Origin: DASRJG01 sp964647625
GTDB taxonomy: Bacteria > Acidobacteriota > Polarisedimenticolia > Polarisedimenticolales > DASRJG01
NCBI GenBank assembly: GCA_964647625.1
Contig: CAZYHZ010000015.1
Span: forward strand, 17,218 to 81,217
DNA: 64,000 nucleotides
Direction of reading: 5' to 3'
The notes beneath the pieces are model-generated. The model searched no databases. It was not told the DNA's origin and saw only the letters and a list, made by a program, of their open reading frames with translations. The position numbers were made by a program, and so were the translations under genes. Positions within the stretch are counted from its first letter, which is position 1; each line of letters begins with the position of its first letter. Of the stretch, positions 33,636 through 41,815 are shown piece after piece.

Positions 33636-35312
33636 ACTCGGCTGGCCGGACTTGCGCGCGAGCAGGAACGAGCGCCACGGGACGCGCGAGCGGAAGCGCT
33701 TCGAGTTGACGAGACGCAACAGCCCGATCGCGCGATTCAGGCGTGATTTCGCGTGCAGGGCGTCGGAGACGGCCCCCACCATCTTGGCCGCGGCGGTGTC
33801 ATAAGGAAACGCGAAGGCGGGAGCTTCGCTCGCGCGGCCGTCGAACGAGACGAATCGGCGCCGGCTCATCTCCTTCAGACCGGACAGCCCATGGCTCGCT
33901 CCCAAGCCGCTGCGCTTGAACCCGGACCAGGTCGCGGCGGGCTCGCCGTACGCATAGAGCACGTCGTTGATCGTGACGACACCGGCTTGCAGGCCGTCCA
34001 TCAGACGTTCCGCCGTGTCCTCCGAGCGAGTCCAGCCGCTCGCGGTCAGGGCGAATGCGCTGTCGTTCGCGCGGTGGATTGCCTGCTCGACGCTCTCGAC
34101 GGAGACGATCGGGATCACCGGCCCCGACGTCTCTTCCTGCAACAGCCGGCAGCCTTCCGGCGGATCGAGCACCACGGTCGGCGGATAGAAGAACCCCGGC
34201 CCCGCGGGAATCTGCCCGCCGCGTGCCACCTGGGCTCCGAAGAGCGCCGCCTCGCTGACCTGCTCGTGAACCGTCTGGCGTCTCGATTCGGAGGCGAGCG
34301 GGCCGACCTCGATGTCGGTCTGGAGCGCATCGCCCATGCGCACGCGATCGACCTCGGCCAGCACCGCTTCGACGAACTTCGCCGCCACGCGATCCTCGAC
34401 GAACACGCGCTCCACCGAGCCGCAGTTCTGGCCGGCGTTCGCCAGGGCGCCCCACACGATGCCGCGCGCGGCGCGCGCGACGTCCGCGTCGGCCGCGACG
34501 ATTGCCGCGTGCTTTCCGCTCAAGCTCAACACGACCGGCCGGAGCGCCGAGGCTGCGGCGGACATGATGCCCTGGCCCGTCTCGTGAGTCCCCGTGACGA
34601 ACACCTTCGCCACCTTGTCGTGTGAGACCAGCCGGATCGTGTCCGTGGCGGTCGCCGGGACGATGTTCAGGAGACCCGCCGGGAAGCCCGCCTCGGCGCA
34701 CAGCTCGCCGACGCGAAGCGCCGTGAGAGGCGTCAGCTCCGAGGGCTTGAGCACGACGGCGTTTCCCATCGCCAGTGCGGAAGCGGCCTGGATCAGAGGC
34801 TGCGCGAAGGGGAGCGACGACGAGGTCACGAGGGCGACGACGCCCAGCGGGTCGTACAGATAGAGCGCGCGCTTGTGCGCGTACACGGGATGGCGGGGAT
34901 CGATCGGCTCGCCGCGCGACAGGTCCCGTGCATTGAGCGACAGGAATCGCAGATGGTCGAGGCAGGGGAGGATCTCGAGAGCCATCGCCTCGGCGAACGG
35001 CTTCCCCTGTTCCAGCGCGATGAGGCTCGCCAGCCCTTCGGCCTGCTCGTGCACGCAGATCGCGAGGCGATGCAGCCGGCGGGCACGCTCCTCGAAAGGC
35101 GCCCCGCGCCAGAGCTTGGCCGCGAACGCGGCCGTCTCGATGGCGACCTCGATCTCCGCCGCATCGGCGCACGCCACCCACGCGATCGGCTCGCCGGTCG
35201 ACGGATTGACGTCGACCAGCCGGGAGCCGGCGCCGACGCCGGGCTCGCCGTTGATCCAGGGCAATAGGGGCGGCGGACCGTGGGCCTCCGCCTCGGTCTT
35301 CAAGTCGTGCAC
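33633..35312 (-). CDS. aldehyde dehydrogenase-like protein lacking conserved catalytic residues
   Basis: From GTG at 35312 the protein has 559 residues and the overall ALDH fold: the NPSTGEPIAWV start, cofactor segment VLKPSELTPL, the nucleophile Cys297 in NAGQNCGSVERV, and EETSGPVIPIV near the C-terminus. The general-base Glu of the LELGGK motif is Ser263 (LSLSGK), and the oxyanion Asn of the PWN motif is missing (TSSSLPFAQ). The C-terminus has an extra segment of about 70 basic residues. Activity is doubtful or altered. TTG at 35321 is an alternative start. The stop codon lies at the edge of the first gap element. Confidence 0.82.
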   Translation of the reverse strand: MHDLKTEAEAHGPPPLLPWINGEPGVGAGSRLVDVNPSTGEPIAWVACADAAEIEVAIETAAFAAKLWRGAPFEERARRLHRLAICVHEQAEGLASLIALEQGKPFAEAMALEILPCLDHLRFLSLNARDLSRGEPIDPRHPVYAHKRALYLYDPLGVVALVTSSSLPFAQPLIQAASALAMGNAVVLKPSELTPLTALRVGELCAEAGFPAGLLNIVPATATDTIRLVSHDKVAKVFVTGTHETGQGIMSAAASALRPVVLSLSGKHAAIVAADADVARAARGIVWGALANAGQNCGSVERVFVEDRVAAKFVEAVLAEVDRVRMGDALQTDIEVGPLASESRRQTVHEQVSEAALFGAQVARGGQIPAGPGFFYPPTVVLDPPEGCRLLQEETSGPVIPIVSVESVEQAIHRANDSAFALTASGWTRSEDTAERLMDGLQAGVVTINDVLYAYGEPAATWSGFKRSGLGASHGLSGLKEMSRRRFVSFDGRASEAPAFAFPYDTAAAKMVGAVSDALHAKSRLNRAIGLLRLVNSKRFRSRVPWRSFLLARKSGQPS

Positions 35313-35410
35313 GAAATCCAATATAGGTACGGCGCCCGGCGAAGCCCGTCCTATGATCGAATTCGGGCTGTAACCATCTGGAATCGCTCGGTTTGAGGGA
35401 AGGGGCACCC

Positions 35411-36070
35411 ATGGCCACAAGGGTTTTGATCGTCCGGCACGGCGCGACCGTCCTGTCGGCCGAAGACCGCTACGCGGGGGCGACCGATGCACAGCTTTCG
35501 GACGAGGGCCGCGAGCAGGCCAGGCGGCTGGGTCAGCGGCTGGCGGGCGAGCCGCTTGCGGCGGCGTACGCGAGCCCGATGTCCCGGACGATGGACACCG
35601 CCGCGGCCATCGTCGGCGCCCGCGCGCTCACCGTGACGCCCGTCGACGGCTTGCGCGAGACCGATCACGGTCACTGGGAGGGGAAGACCCGCGAGGACGT
35701 CAAGCGGGAGTTTCGGGACGAGTACGAGCGGTGGGAGCGCGACCCCGTCACGTTCGCGCCGTCGGCCGGTGAGACCGGGCTCGAGGTGCTCGCTCGAGCA
35801 CTGCCCGCTTTTCTCGCGCTTGTCGAGCGTCACCGGGCGGGCTCGATCCTGGTCGTCTCCCACAAGGCGACCATTCGCCTGATCGTCAGCCAGCTTCTGG
35901 GCATCGAGCTGCGAGGCTATCGCGACCGCCTCGACATGAGTCCGTGCGGCCTGAGCATCCTCGACATGAAGGCGGGTGCCGAAGCGCGATTGATCCTGTT
36001 CAATGACGTGTCGCACTACGCGACGCTTCCGGGTCCGACGGCCAACCGCTTGTCGCCCTGGTGGGCTTAG
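35411..36070 (+). CDS. histidine-phosphatase family protein (phosphoglycerate-mutase-like)
   Basis: The 219-residue protein carries the RHG motif (IVRHGATVLSAEDRYAG), an Arg in YASPMSRTMDTA, a conserved Glu in LRETDHGHWEG and the second catalytic His in VVSHKATIR, all the residues of the branch. It is probably a phosphatase for a small phosphorylated metabolite. The gene is divergent from the ALDH-like gene. AGGGAAGGGG lies upstream of the ATG. The TAG stop is followed 8 nt later by the GGGGACAGTCCCC palindrome. Confidence 0.9.
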   Translation: MATRVLIVRHGATVLSAEDRYAGATDAQLSDEGREQARRLGQRLAGEPLAAAYASPMSRTMDTAAAIVGARALTVTPVDGLRETDHGHWEGKTREDVKREFRDEYERWERDPVTFAPSAGETGLEVLARALPAFLALVERHRAGSILVVSHKATIRLIVSQLLGIELRGYRDRLDMSPCGLSILDMKAGAEARLILFNDVSHYATLPGPTANRLSPWWA

Positions 36071-36246
36071 GCGAACGGGGACAGTCCCCTTNNNNNNNNN
36101 NNNNNNNNNNNNNNNNNNNNNNNNNNNNNNNNNNNNNNNNNNNNNNNNNNNNNNNNNNNNNNNNNNNNNNNNNNNNNNNNNNNNNNNNNNNGACGGCCAA
36201 CCGCTTGTCGCCCTGGTGGGCTTAGGCGAACGGGGACAGTCCCCTT
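36037..36246. repeat. 55-bp direct duplication flanking an assembly gap
   Basis: The 55 bases at 36037-36091 are repeated exactly at 36192-36246, on the two sides of 100 N (36092-36191). The copy before the gap contains the 3' end of the phosphatase gene. An exact overlap of 55 bases is what adjoining contigs of a k=55 de Bruijn graph show, so the gap is probably artificial. The repeat ends in the GGGGACAGTCCCC palindrome. Confidence 0.85.
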
Positions 36247-36787
36247 ATTCGCGATCCACGCCGCGGACTTCGAGATCCGGGTCGAACTCGAAATCGTCGC
36301 CGACGCGCCGGATCGAGCGGTCGGGAGAGATCAGCAATCCGACGGTCGTCGAGTGGTCGACGTCGACCGCGAAATCCACCGGCACGATGGCGGTCCACCC
36401 GGCTCCCGGCGCGGTGATGTTCTTGCGGCCTTCCCCTGCAAGGGCCACGGCCAGCGAGGTCAGCCGGAGCTGAAGCGCGGTGCAGTGGCCTTCGGGAAGC
36501 AGGTCGGCGGGGAGCGAAAGGACCGTTCCGCTTCGCGAGAGCGACATGATGTCGACGTCGACCGGCAGCCCGTTCTGGACGGGGGCCCACGTTCCGTCGG
36601 CGCGCCGTGCCTCGATCCCCGAGATCCTCACGGTCGCTGCGGCGATCTCGGGTGCGGCCTCGGTCCGTGACGCCGAGAGCTTCACGACGAGCGAGCCGCG
36701 GTTTCCTTCCTGCCCCGACGAACACCCCGCGAGCAGCGCGGCCAGTCCGACAGCAACGAGTCCTGAAGCCAGGGGGGGGCGGCTCAT
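36245..36787 (-). CDS. lipoprotein of unknown function (DUF4382-like)
   Basis: The 180-residue product has a clear lipobox LLAGC with Cys22. The mature part is strand-rich, with GSLVVKLSASRTEAAPE and segments alternating small and hydrophobic residues, similar to DUF4382-type beta-sandwich lipoproteins; that assignment is tentative. Its TAA stop is immediately followed, on its own strand, by GGGGACTGTCCCC, the same palindrome seen after other genes here. The neighbouring PilZ gene is divergent. Confidence 0.65.
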   Translation of the reverse strand: MSRPPLASGLVAVGLAALLAGCSSGQEGNRGSLVVKLSASRTEAAPEIAAATVRISGIEARRADGTWAPVQNGLPVDVDIMSLSRSGTVLSLPADLLPEGHCTALQLRLTSLAVALAGEGRKNITAPGAGWTAIVPVDFAVDVDHSTTVGLLISPDRSIRRVGDDFEFDPDLEVRGVDRE

Positions 36788-36903
36788 CTACCGGCCAGGG
36801 TAACAGCAAACCGGCCGGGGGGGCTCCTGGACCGAATGGGTGTCGGGACCCATATTCTGTCGCGCCCCGCCGGGGGAGGCGGGATCTGCGAGGGGAATTG
36901 GCC

Positions 36904-37299
36904 ATGGGCGAGCCCAGAATCACACCCGTATTCAGGAATCGACGCCTCCAAAACCGGTACTCGCTGTCCGCCGACTCGGGGGCGGCCGTCCAGTTCCCGT
37001 ACCCCCCGCCAAACGGGCCTCGGCTCGAGTCCCGGATGCGGGACATCAGCCTGTCGGGGATGTCGATCGTCCTTCCCGAGGAGCTTTACACCATCGAGAT
37101 CGGGGACATCGTCAAAGGGATCGAGGCCAGGGTCGCGAAAAAGACCTTTCGCGGCGATCTCCTGGTCATGCACGTCACCTCGGCGTCGGAGGGCGCGCCC
37201 GTCTGCGGAGGCTTGTTCTATCCCGAGGGCGACGAGGACCTGATCACCATCCGGCTGGTTGTTCGAGGGCTCGAAGCGGTCGCCAAGTCCCTTTCCTGA
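36904..37299 (+). CDS. PilZ-domain protein (predicted c-di-GMP receptor)
   Basis: The protein has 131 residues consisting of one PilZ domain. The RxxxR part is in NRRLQNRYSLS and the D/NxSxxG motif is DISLSGMSI, both needed for cyclic di-GMP binding. It has no attached output domain, so it would work by binding a partner. AGGGGAATTGGCC precedes the ATG. A second, more divergent PilZ-like protein is at 62202. Confidence 0.85.
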   Translation: MGEPRITPVFRNRRLQNRYSLSADSGAAVQFPYPPPNGPRLESRMRDISLSGMSIVLPEELYTIEIGDIVKGIEARVAKKTFRGDLLVMHVTSASEGAPVCGGLFYPEGDEDLITIRLVVRGLEAVAKSLS

Positions 37300-37346
37300 A
37301 ACCCTCCCCGCGGTGGCCTCGTTTTCCTCCCACGAGGAGGCCACTC

Positions 37347-38270
37347 ATGAACCCAGCATTTCGTCGAATCTTCGTCGTCGCGGCTGCGGCCGCCGTCCTT
37401 TGCTCGCTTCCCGCCCTGGCGGAATCCCGCATCGAGAAGAACCTGAAGCTGGCCTCCGGCGGAAAGCTCACCGTCGTCTCGGACGCCGGCAGCGTCACCG
37501 TGACCGGCGGTAGCTCGTCGGGGGCCCACGTGGTGTTGACCTCCGATCGAGACGATCTCGAATCCCGGTTCGACTTCAAGGCCGAGGAGCTGCCGGGCGA
37601 GGTCCGCATCACTCTCAAGAAGAAAGACTCCCTCACGGATTGGTCGGGCTGGTTCCACGATTCGAGGCTCGCCTTCAAGATCGAGGTGCCGGAAAAAACG
37701 AAGACCGACCTTCGCACAGGAGGCGGCCACATCAGCGTGTCGTCGCTCTCGGAAGACGCGAACGTCAGGACGTCGGGTGGGCACATCGAAGTCAACGATC
37801 TTCGAGGCGACCTGACGGCGGAAACCTCCGGCGGGCACATCTCGCTCAAGAACATCGGGGGGACGGCCAAGGTCGAAACCTCCGGCGGGCACATCAAGGC
37901 CGAGGGCGTCGAAGGCAACCTCTCGGCGGAGACGTCGGGCGGTCACATCGAGGTCCGCGGCGCCAAGGGTCGCGTCGACGCGGGTACGTCGGGCGGCCAC
38001 GTCGAGGTCGAGTTCGCGAAGGGCAACGCGCACGGCGGCAAGATCGAAAGCTCGGGCGGCGGAATCACCGTCGAGGTCGATCCCAACGTGGATCTCTCGA
38101 TCGATGCCTCGACCTCCGGCGGCTCGGTGAAGACCGACATCCCCGTGAAGGTCGTCGGAAAAATCAGCGGATCGGCGATCCGAGGGACGCTCGGGAAGGG
38201 CGGGGAGTCGCTCTACGTCCATACCTCCGGTGGCTCCGTCTCGATCGTGGCGCCCGGCGGGTCGATCTGA
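37347..38270 (+). CDS. secreted DUF4097 beta-repeat protein
   Basis: This 307-residue protein has a signal peptide (about 1-26) followed by a repetitive beta structure. The motif SGGHI/V occurs five times about 17-20 residues apart (within about residues 140-225), with GGGHIS before and SGGGIT, SGGSV variants after, so the array is longer than the strict motif. This is the DUF4097 family, a right-handed beta-helix-like fold of unknown role, often found beside BlaI/PadR-type regulators or anti-sigma genes. GAGGAGG precedes the ATG. It lies 86 bp upstream of the BlaI-like gene but is probably not in the same transcript. Confidence 0.85.
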   Translation: MNPAFRRIFVVAAAAAVLCSLPALAESRIEKNLKLASGGKLTVVSDAGSVTVTGGSSSGAHVVLTSDRDDLESRFDFKAEELPGEVRITLKKKDSLTDWSGWFHDSRLAFKIEVPEKTKTDLRTGGGHISVSSLSEDANVRTSGGHIEVNDLRGDLTAETSGGHISLKNIGGTAKVETSGGHIKAEGVEGNLSAETSGGHIEVRGAKGRVDAGTSGGHVEVEFAKGNAHGGKIESSGGGITVEVDPNVDLSIDASTSGGSVKTDIPVKVVGKISGSAIRGTLGKGGESLYVHTSGGSVSIVAPGGSI

Positions 38271-38297
38271 TTCCCGTAGTTTTCTCGGCCTCTCCCC

Positions 38298-38338
38298 TTG
38301 ACGACAGGTGTAGTCAGCCGTAAGCTGACTACATCTGT
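38298..38338 (+). promoter_or_regulatory. promoter with overlapping BlaI-type operator
   Basis: TTGACG at 38298-38303 and TAAGCT at 38321-38326, 17 bp apart, form a sigma-70-type promoter. Overlapping the -10 region is a near-perfect palindrome: 38304-38318 pairs with 38324-38338 with one mismatch (core GTAGTCAGC/GCTGACTAC, flanked by ACA and TGT). BlaI/MecI repressors bind TACA/TGTA-type dyads, and the downstream gene encodes such a repressor, so autoregulation is likely. Confidence 0.85.
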
Positions 38339-38356
38339 AGTTCAAGGAGAGCGCCG

Positions 38357-38740
38357 ATGGCCGGAACGCTGGGCGATCAAGAGCTGGCCCTTCTGAAGTT
38401 CGTCGCCGAAAACGGCCCGGTCTCCGTTGCCGAGGCGGTGGAGCGGTTCGGCGCGCCCCGCGGGCTCGCGCGCTCGACGGTGCTCACGGTGATGGAGCGC
38501 CTGCGCGCGAAGCGGCGCCTCACACGCAAGCGTACGGGCGGCGTTTACCTCTATACGTCCCTCGAGGCCGCGGACACCTTGCTGTCGGGCGTCGTGCGGG
38601 CGTTCGTCGAGAACACGCTGGCCGGGTCGGTGTCGCCGTTCGTCGCCTATCTCTCCGACAGCGAGCAGCTCTCGGACACCGAGCTTTACGAGCTCGAGCG
38701 GCTGGTCAAGAAGCTGCGCTCGAAAGGCCGCCCGGCATGA
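38357..38740 (+). CDS. BlaI/MecI-family transcriptional repressor
   Basis: The 127-residue protein has the winged helix-turn-helix typical of BlaI/MecI/CopY, with a recognition helix in LARSTVLTVMERL and a wing ending VYLYTS. The C-terminal half is a dimerisation helix region. AAGGAG at 38344-38349 precedes the ATG. Its stop overlaps the start of the M56 peptidase gene (ATGA), the classical blaI-blaR1 arrangement. It probably represses its own operon through the palindrome at 38304-38338. Confidence 0.95.
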   Translation: MAGTLGDQELALLKFVAENGPVSVAEAVERFGAPRGLARSTVLTVMERLRAKRRLTRKRTGGVYLYTSLEAADTLLSGVVRAFVENTLAGSVSPFVAYLSDSEQLSDTELYELERLVKKLRSKGRPA

Positions 38741-40251
38741 TCTCCGCGACCGATGCGATCTTCGCGCGGCTCGCCGCGTGCTCGATCGACGGATTGATCT
38801 CCGCGGCGATCGCGGGGTTCGTTTCGATCGCGCTGGCGCGCCGCACGCCCGAGCTGCGCTCGGCCGTCTGGTGGCTGGTCTGCTTGAAGATGCTGCTGGC
38901 GCTCGCCGGCGTCGGACCGATCGTCCTGCCCGTGCTTCCGCCGGCGTCCCCGGGCCCGATTGTCGCGGCCGCCGCCGCGTTCACCGGGAGCGTCACCGCG
39001 ACGGGCGATCCGGCAGCGGCGGGTTTTGCGTGGCGCGAACTCGCAGTTGCGGCGTGGGCCGGCGGTGCGCTCTGGGCGTTGGCACTGCTGGTCGCGCGGG
39101 CGGTCCAGATGCGGGGCTTGATCCGGCGGGCGGAGCCGGCCGGAACGTTCATCACGGACGCCCTCGCGCGGGCGTCCGCCACCGCGGGCCGTACGAGCCG
39201 TCCGCGCCTGCGGCTTTCCGGTGAGGTCCGATCCCCGCAGGTCGCGGGGATCTTCCGCCCGACGATCCTCCTGCCCGCCGATGCCGCCCGGTGGCCGGCC
39301 GACCGGCTGGAAATGGTCGTCTGTCACGAGCTCGTTCACGTCCTACGGTGCGACCTCGTGCTCGGATGGATTCCGGCCATCGCGTCGCGCGTTCTGTTCT
39401 TCCACCCGGCAGCGCACATCGCCGCTCGCGAGTACGCGCTGGCGCGCGAGCAGGCGTGCGATGCCGAGGTCGTGCGAAGGCTCGGTGTCGCGCCCGACTT
39501 GTACGGAGGAGTGCTTCTCGCATTCGGCGCCGGCGGCGGCGCTCCGGCGGCCGCGCTCGGCGTCTCGTCCACGTTCCTCCAACTCCGAAGGAGACTGCGC
39601 ATGCTCCAGCACTCCGAAAAGCCCGTGACCTCGCGCGTCGTGCGCTGGTCGTTCCTGATTCTCGCGGCGGCGCTCATCCTCGTTCCCGTGCGCCTGTCCG
39701 CGCGCTCGCCGCAGGCGGCGGGCGCCTCCACGAAGGAGTCCGCGGTCAAGGACGCGTACGTGCTGTTTCACGATGCCAGCTCCGTCACGATGAACGGCTC
39801 CCCCGAAGATCTCGCCCGCGCGCAATCGCTCCGAGACGGCAAGGACGAGCCGATGCTCTGGTTCCGCCAGGATGGCCGTGAATACGTCGTCCGCGATCCC
39901 GCCGTGCTTCACTCCGCTTCGATGGATCCCGCGCGGCACGCCCTGGCCGCGGATGAGAAGCGCCGCATGATCGAGGCCGAGATGAAGGCGATCTCGAAGC
40001 AGGCCGAAGAGATGTCGCGTCAAGCCTCCGATGTGGACGCCGAGCGTGCCGCGCAGAAGGCCGCCGAGGCGGAGCGGCTGGCCGTGGAGGGCGCGAGGGA
40101 GAGGCAGCTCAGCCCGCGCCTCGACGCGCTCGCCGACGCGCAAAGAGAGCTTCAACGGGCCATCGAGATCCAGGCGATGGAGTCCGAGCGCCGCATTCGC
40201 GAGCTGCTCGAGGAGAGCATCGCGTCGGGCGCGGCTCACCCGGTCATGTAG
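38737..40251 (+). CDS. BlaR1-like M56 membrane metallopeptidase without beta-lactam sensor
   Basis: The 504-residue protein has N-terminal transmembrane segments (about 15-33, 40-64, 100-125), a cytoplasmic zinc-peptidase loop with His197-Glu198-x-x-His201 (HELVH) and a third ligand likely Glu238 in EQACD, then a further transmembrane helix (about 305-325). In place of the penicillin-binding sensor of BlaR1 the periplasmic part has about 180 residues, largely an Ala/Glu/Arg-rich coiled coil (about 405-495). It should cleave or inactivate the co-encoded repressor in response to an envelope cue other than a direct beta-lactam acylation. Confidence 0.88.
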   Translation: MISATDAIFARLAACSIDGLISAAIAGFVSIALARRTPELRSAVWWLVCLKMLLALAGVGPIVLPVLPPASPGPIVAAAAAFTGSVTATGDPAAAGFAWRELAVAAWAGGALWALALLVARAVQMRGLIRRAEPAGTFITDALARASATAGRTSRPRLRLSGEVRSPQVAGIFRPTILLPADAARWPADRLEMVVCHELVHVLRCDLVLGWIPAIASRVLFFHPAAHIAAREYALAREQACDAEVVRRLGVAPDLYGGVLLAFGAGGGAPAAALGVSSTFLQLRRRLRMLQHSEKPVTSRVVRWSFLILAAALILVPVRLSARSPQAAGASTKESAVKDAYVLFHDASSVTMNGSPEDLARAQSLRDGKDEPMLWFRQDGREYVVRDPAVLHSASMDPARHALAADEKRRMIEAEMKAISKQAEEMSRQASDVDAERAAQKAAEAERLAVEGARERQLSPRLDALADAQRELQRAIEIQAMESERRIRELLEESIASGAAHPVM

Positions 40252-40254
40252 GGG

Positions 40255-40578
40255 TCAGGACGTCGGCGGCCCCGTGATCGCCATCAGCACCTCGTGGTGG
40301 GTGACGGTCGGCTCGCGCTCGAGGAGAAACTCGTCGTCTTGCGCGTAGTACCGCGCGCGTTCGGGGTTTTCGCCGGCAAAGCTGCAGATGGCGTCCATCG
40401 ACGACCACAGCGTCGTGACCGTGAAATGGGTCACGCCGCTCTCATCGCGGCGCAAGACGTAGACACCCATATTGCCGGGGGTCGAGCGGAACTCGGACAG
40501 CCCGGTTCGCTTGAGGTGAGCCAAGTACCCGTCGGCCTTGGCGGTTATCACTCGTCCGTGCCAAGTTCGGGCGATCAT
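40255..40578 (-). CDS. antibiotic biosynthesis monooxygenase-like small protein
   Basis: The 107-residue protein resembles dimeric alpha/beta-barrel (ABM) proteins: the MIARTWHGRV start and the ERARYYAQDDEFLLE and EPTVTHHEV segments are typical. Such proteins include heme or quinol-dependent enzymes, but many are uncharacterised. It sits 45 nt downstream of the Rieske-flavodoxin gene on the same strand, and together they could form a small redox unit. It converges on the M56 gene with only 3 nt between stops. Confidence 0.7.
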   Translation of the reverse strand: MIARTWHGRVITAKADGYLAHLKRTGLSEFRSTPGNMGVYVLRRDESGVTHFTVTTLWSSMDAICSFAGENPERARYYAQDDEFLLEREPTVTHHEVLMAITGPPTS

Positions 40579-40622
40579 CGCGCATCCTCCGGAGCAGGAC
40601 CGAACATTATGTCACGGACCGT

Positions 40623-41738
40623 TCAATCCAATTCGAGGATTTCCATCTTGTGGGCCTTTCGCCCGGCGCGCTCGGTCTTGGCGACAGGCGGCTCGGCGAT
40701 CAGCGCACGGGCCTTTTCGACGGTGCGCTCCGCCAGGGCGCGCGCGCCCTCGCGCAGGGCGGGGGACCGCTGCACGAACGCGACGTTCCGCTCCATGTCC
40801 TCGGCCGACCAGCCGCGGCTGTGCGCGATGAACGGGAACTGCGGAACGTCGAAGCCGAGCTCCGTGAAGAACACGAGCATCTGCCCGGCGACGGCCTGGA
40901 TGTTGTCCTGGCCGCCGGTCACGATGAACGACGCGGTCTTGTTCCGGATGAGGACGTTGTCCCGGATGGTGATCTGGTTCTGGATGCAGTTCATCCGCTC
41001 GATCATCTTGAAATACAGCGAGCTCGCCGATCCCCAGCGAATGGGGGACGCCACGATGATTGCGTCGGCCCAGAAGACGAGCCCTTCGTAGATCTCGGTC
41101 ATCTCGTCGGCGGCATCCATCTGGGTGATCGAGCACGGCCACGTGCAGGCCTGCGCGGATTTCGAGTAATACCCCTCGCAGTGCCGGAACTTCAGGTCGC
41201 GGACGCGGATCGTCTTCGTCTCGCAATCGAGCGCATCGGCGGCATGCTCGATCGCGACGTCGAGGAGGCAATCCGAGGTCGAATAGCGCGGGTTCAGGAC
41301 GTCCATCGCAGTCGTCGACAGGCCGAGCACGCGCACACGGCCGGGCGCGCGCTCGAGCTTCCGCGAGAGGGGATGCGGGTCGTGCGGCAGCTTGTTGCGC
41401 GTCGTCGCCGGGTTCAAGTTGATGAACAGCCGGCCGCCTTCTTCCTTCAGCTCGAAACGCGGCACGCGGTCGGCTTCGAATCCCGGCTCGCCCTCGCCCG
41501 TGACGCGGTGGAACTTCCAGTTGTGCCACGGGCAGACGACGTACCCGGCGTCGTCGCAGTGCCCGTCGCCGAGCGGGCCGCCGACGTGGTTGCACACGCC
41601 GGAGATCGCGCCGAACCGTCCGTCGACAAAACTCAGGGCGATCTTCGTCCGCCCGATCGTGATCTGGCGGAGCGGTTTGCTCGACAGCTCCTTGACGTCC
41701 CCCAGCTCGTGCCAGGACAGAGTGCTCTCCTCGCCCAT
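40623..41738 (-). CDS. Rieske-flavodoxin fusion oxidoreductase
   Basis: The 371-residue protein joins a Rieske [2Fe-2S] domain (about 10-108) to an NADPH-dependent FMN-reductase/iron-sulfur-flavoprotein-like domain (about 135-345). The Rieske ligands are Cys49/His51 (CNH) and Cys69/His72 (CPWH). The flavin-type domain shows RVLGLSTTAMD and DAIIVASPIRWGSAS, plus a Cys-rich stretch (HCEGYYSKSAQACTWPC) like that holding an iron-sulfur cluster in Isf proteins. A self-contained electron-transfer protein is likely; the acceptor is unknown. A GGAGGACGAGGG stretch ends just before the ATG at 41738. Confidence 0.85.
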   Translation of the reverse strand: MGEESTLSWHELGDVKELSSKPLRQITIGRTKIALSFVDGRFGAISGVCNHVGGPLGDGHCDDAGYVVCPWHNWKFHRVTGEGEPGFEADRVPRFELKEEGGRLFINLNPATTRNKLPHDPHPLSRKLERAPGRVRVLGLSTTAMDVLNPRYSTSDCLLDVAIEHAADALDCETKTIRVRDLKFRHCEGYYSKSAQACTWPCSITQMDAADEMTEIYEGLVFWADAIIVASPIRWGSASSLYFKMIERMNCIQNQITIRDNVLIRNKTASFIVTGGQDNIQAVAGQMLVFFTELGFDVPQFPFIAHSRGWSAEDMERNVAFVQRSPALREGARALAERTVEKARALIAEPPVAKTERAGRKAHKMEILELD

Positions 41739-41815
41739 CCCTCGTCCTCCGGTTTCGTTTCGGCATTGTCCACTGGAAACGCGCGGGCTGATAGCATCAT
41801 TCGGCGGAGGCCGCG

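Noticed and set aside
33600..33680. Frames running through the N runs
   Set aside because: They translate unknown bases and are artefacts of the assembly gaps at 33521-33620 and 36092-36191.
38737..40251. A beta-lactam resistance operon
   Set aside because: The BlaR1-type sensor domain and a beta-lactamase are both absent, so the BlaI/M56 pair cannot be assigned to resistance.
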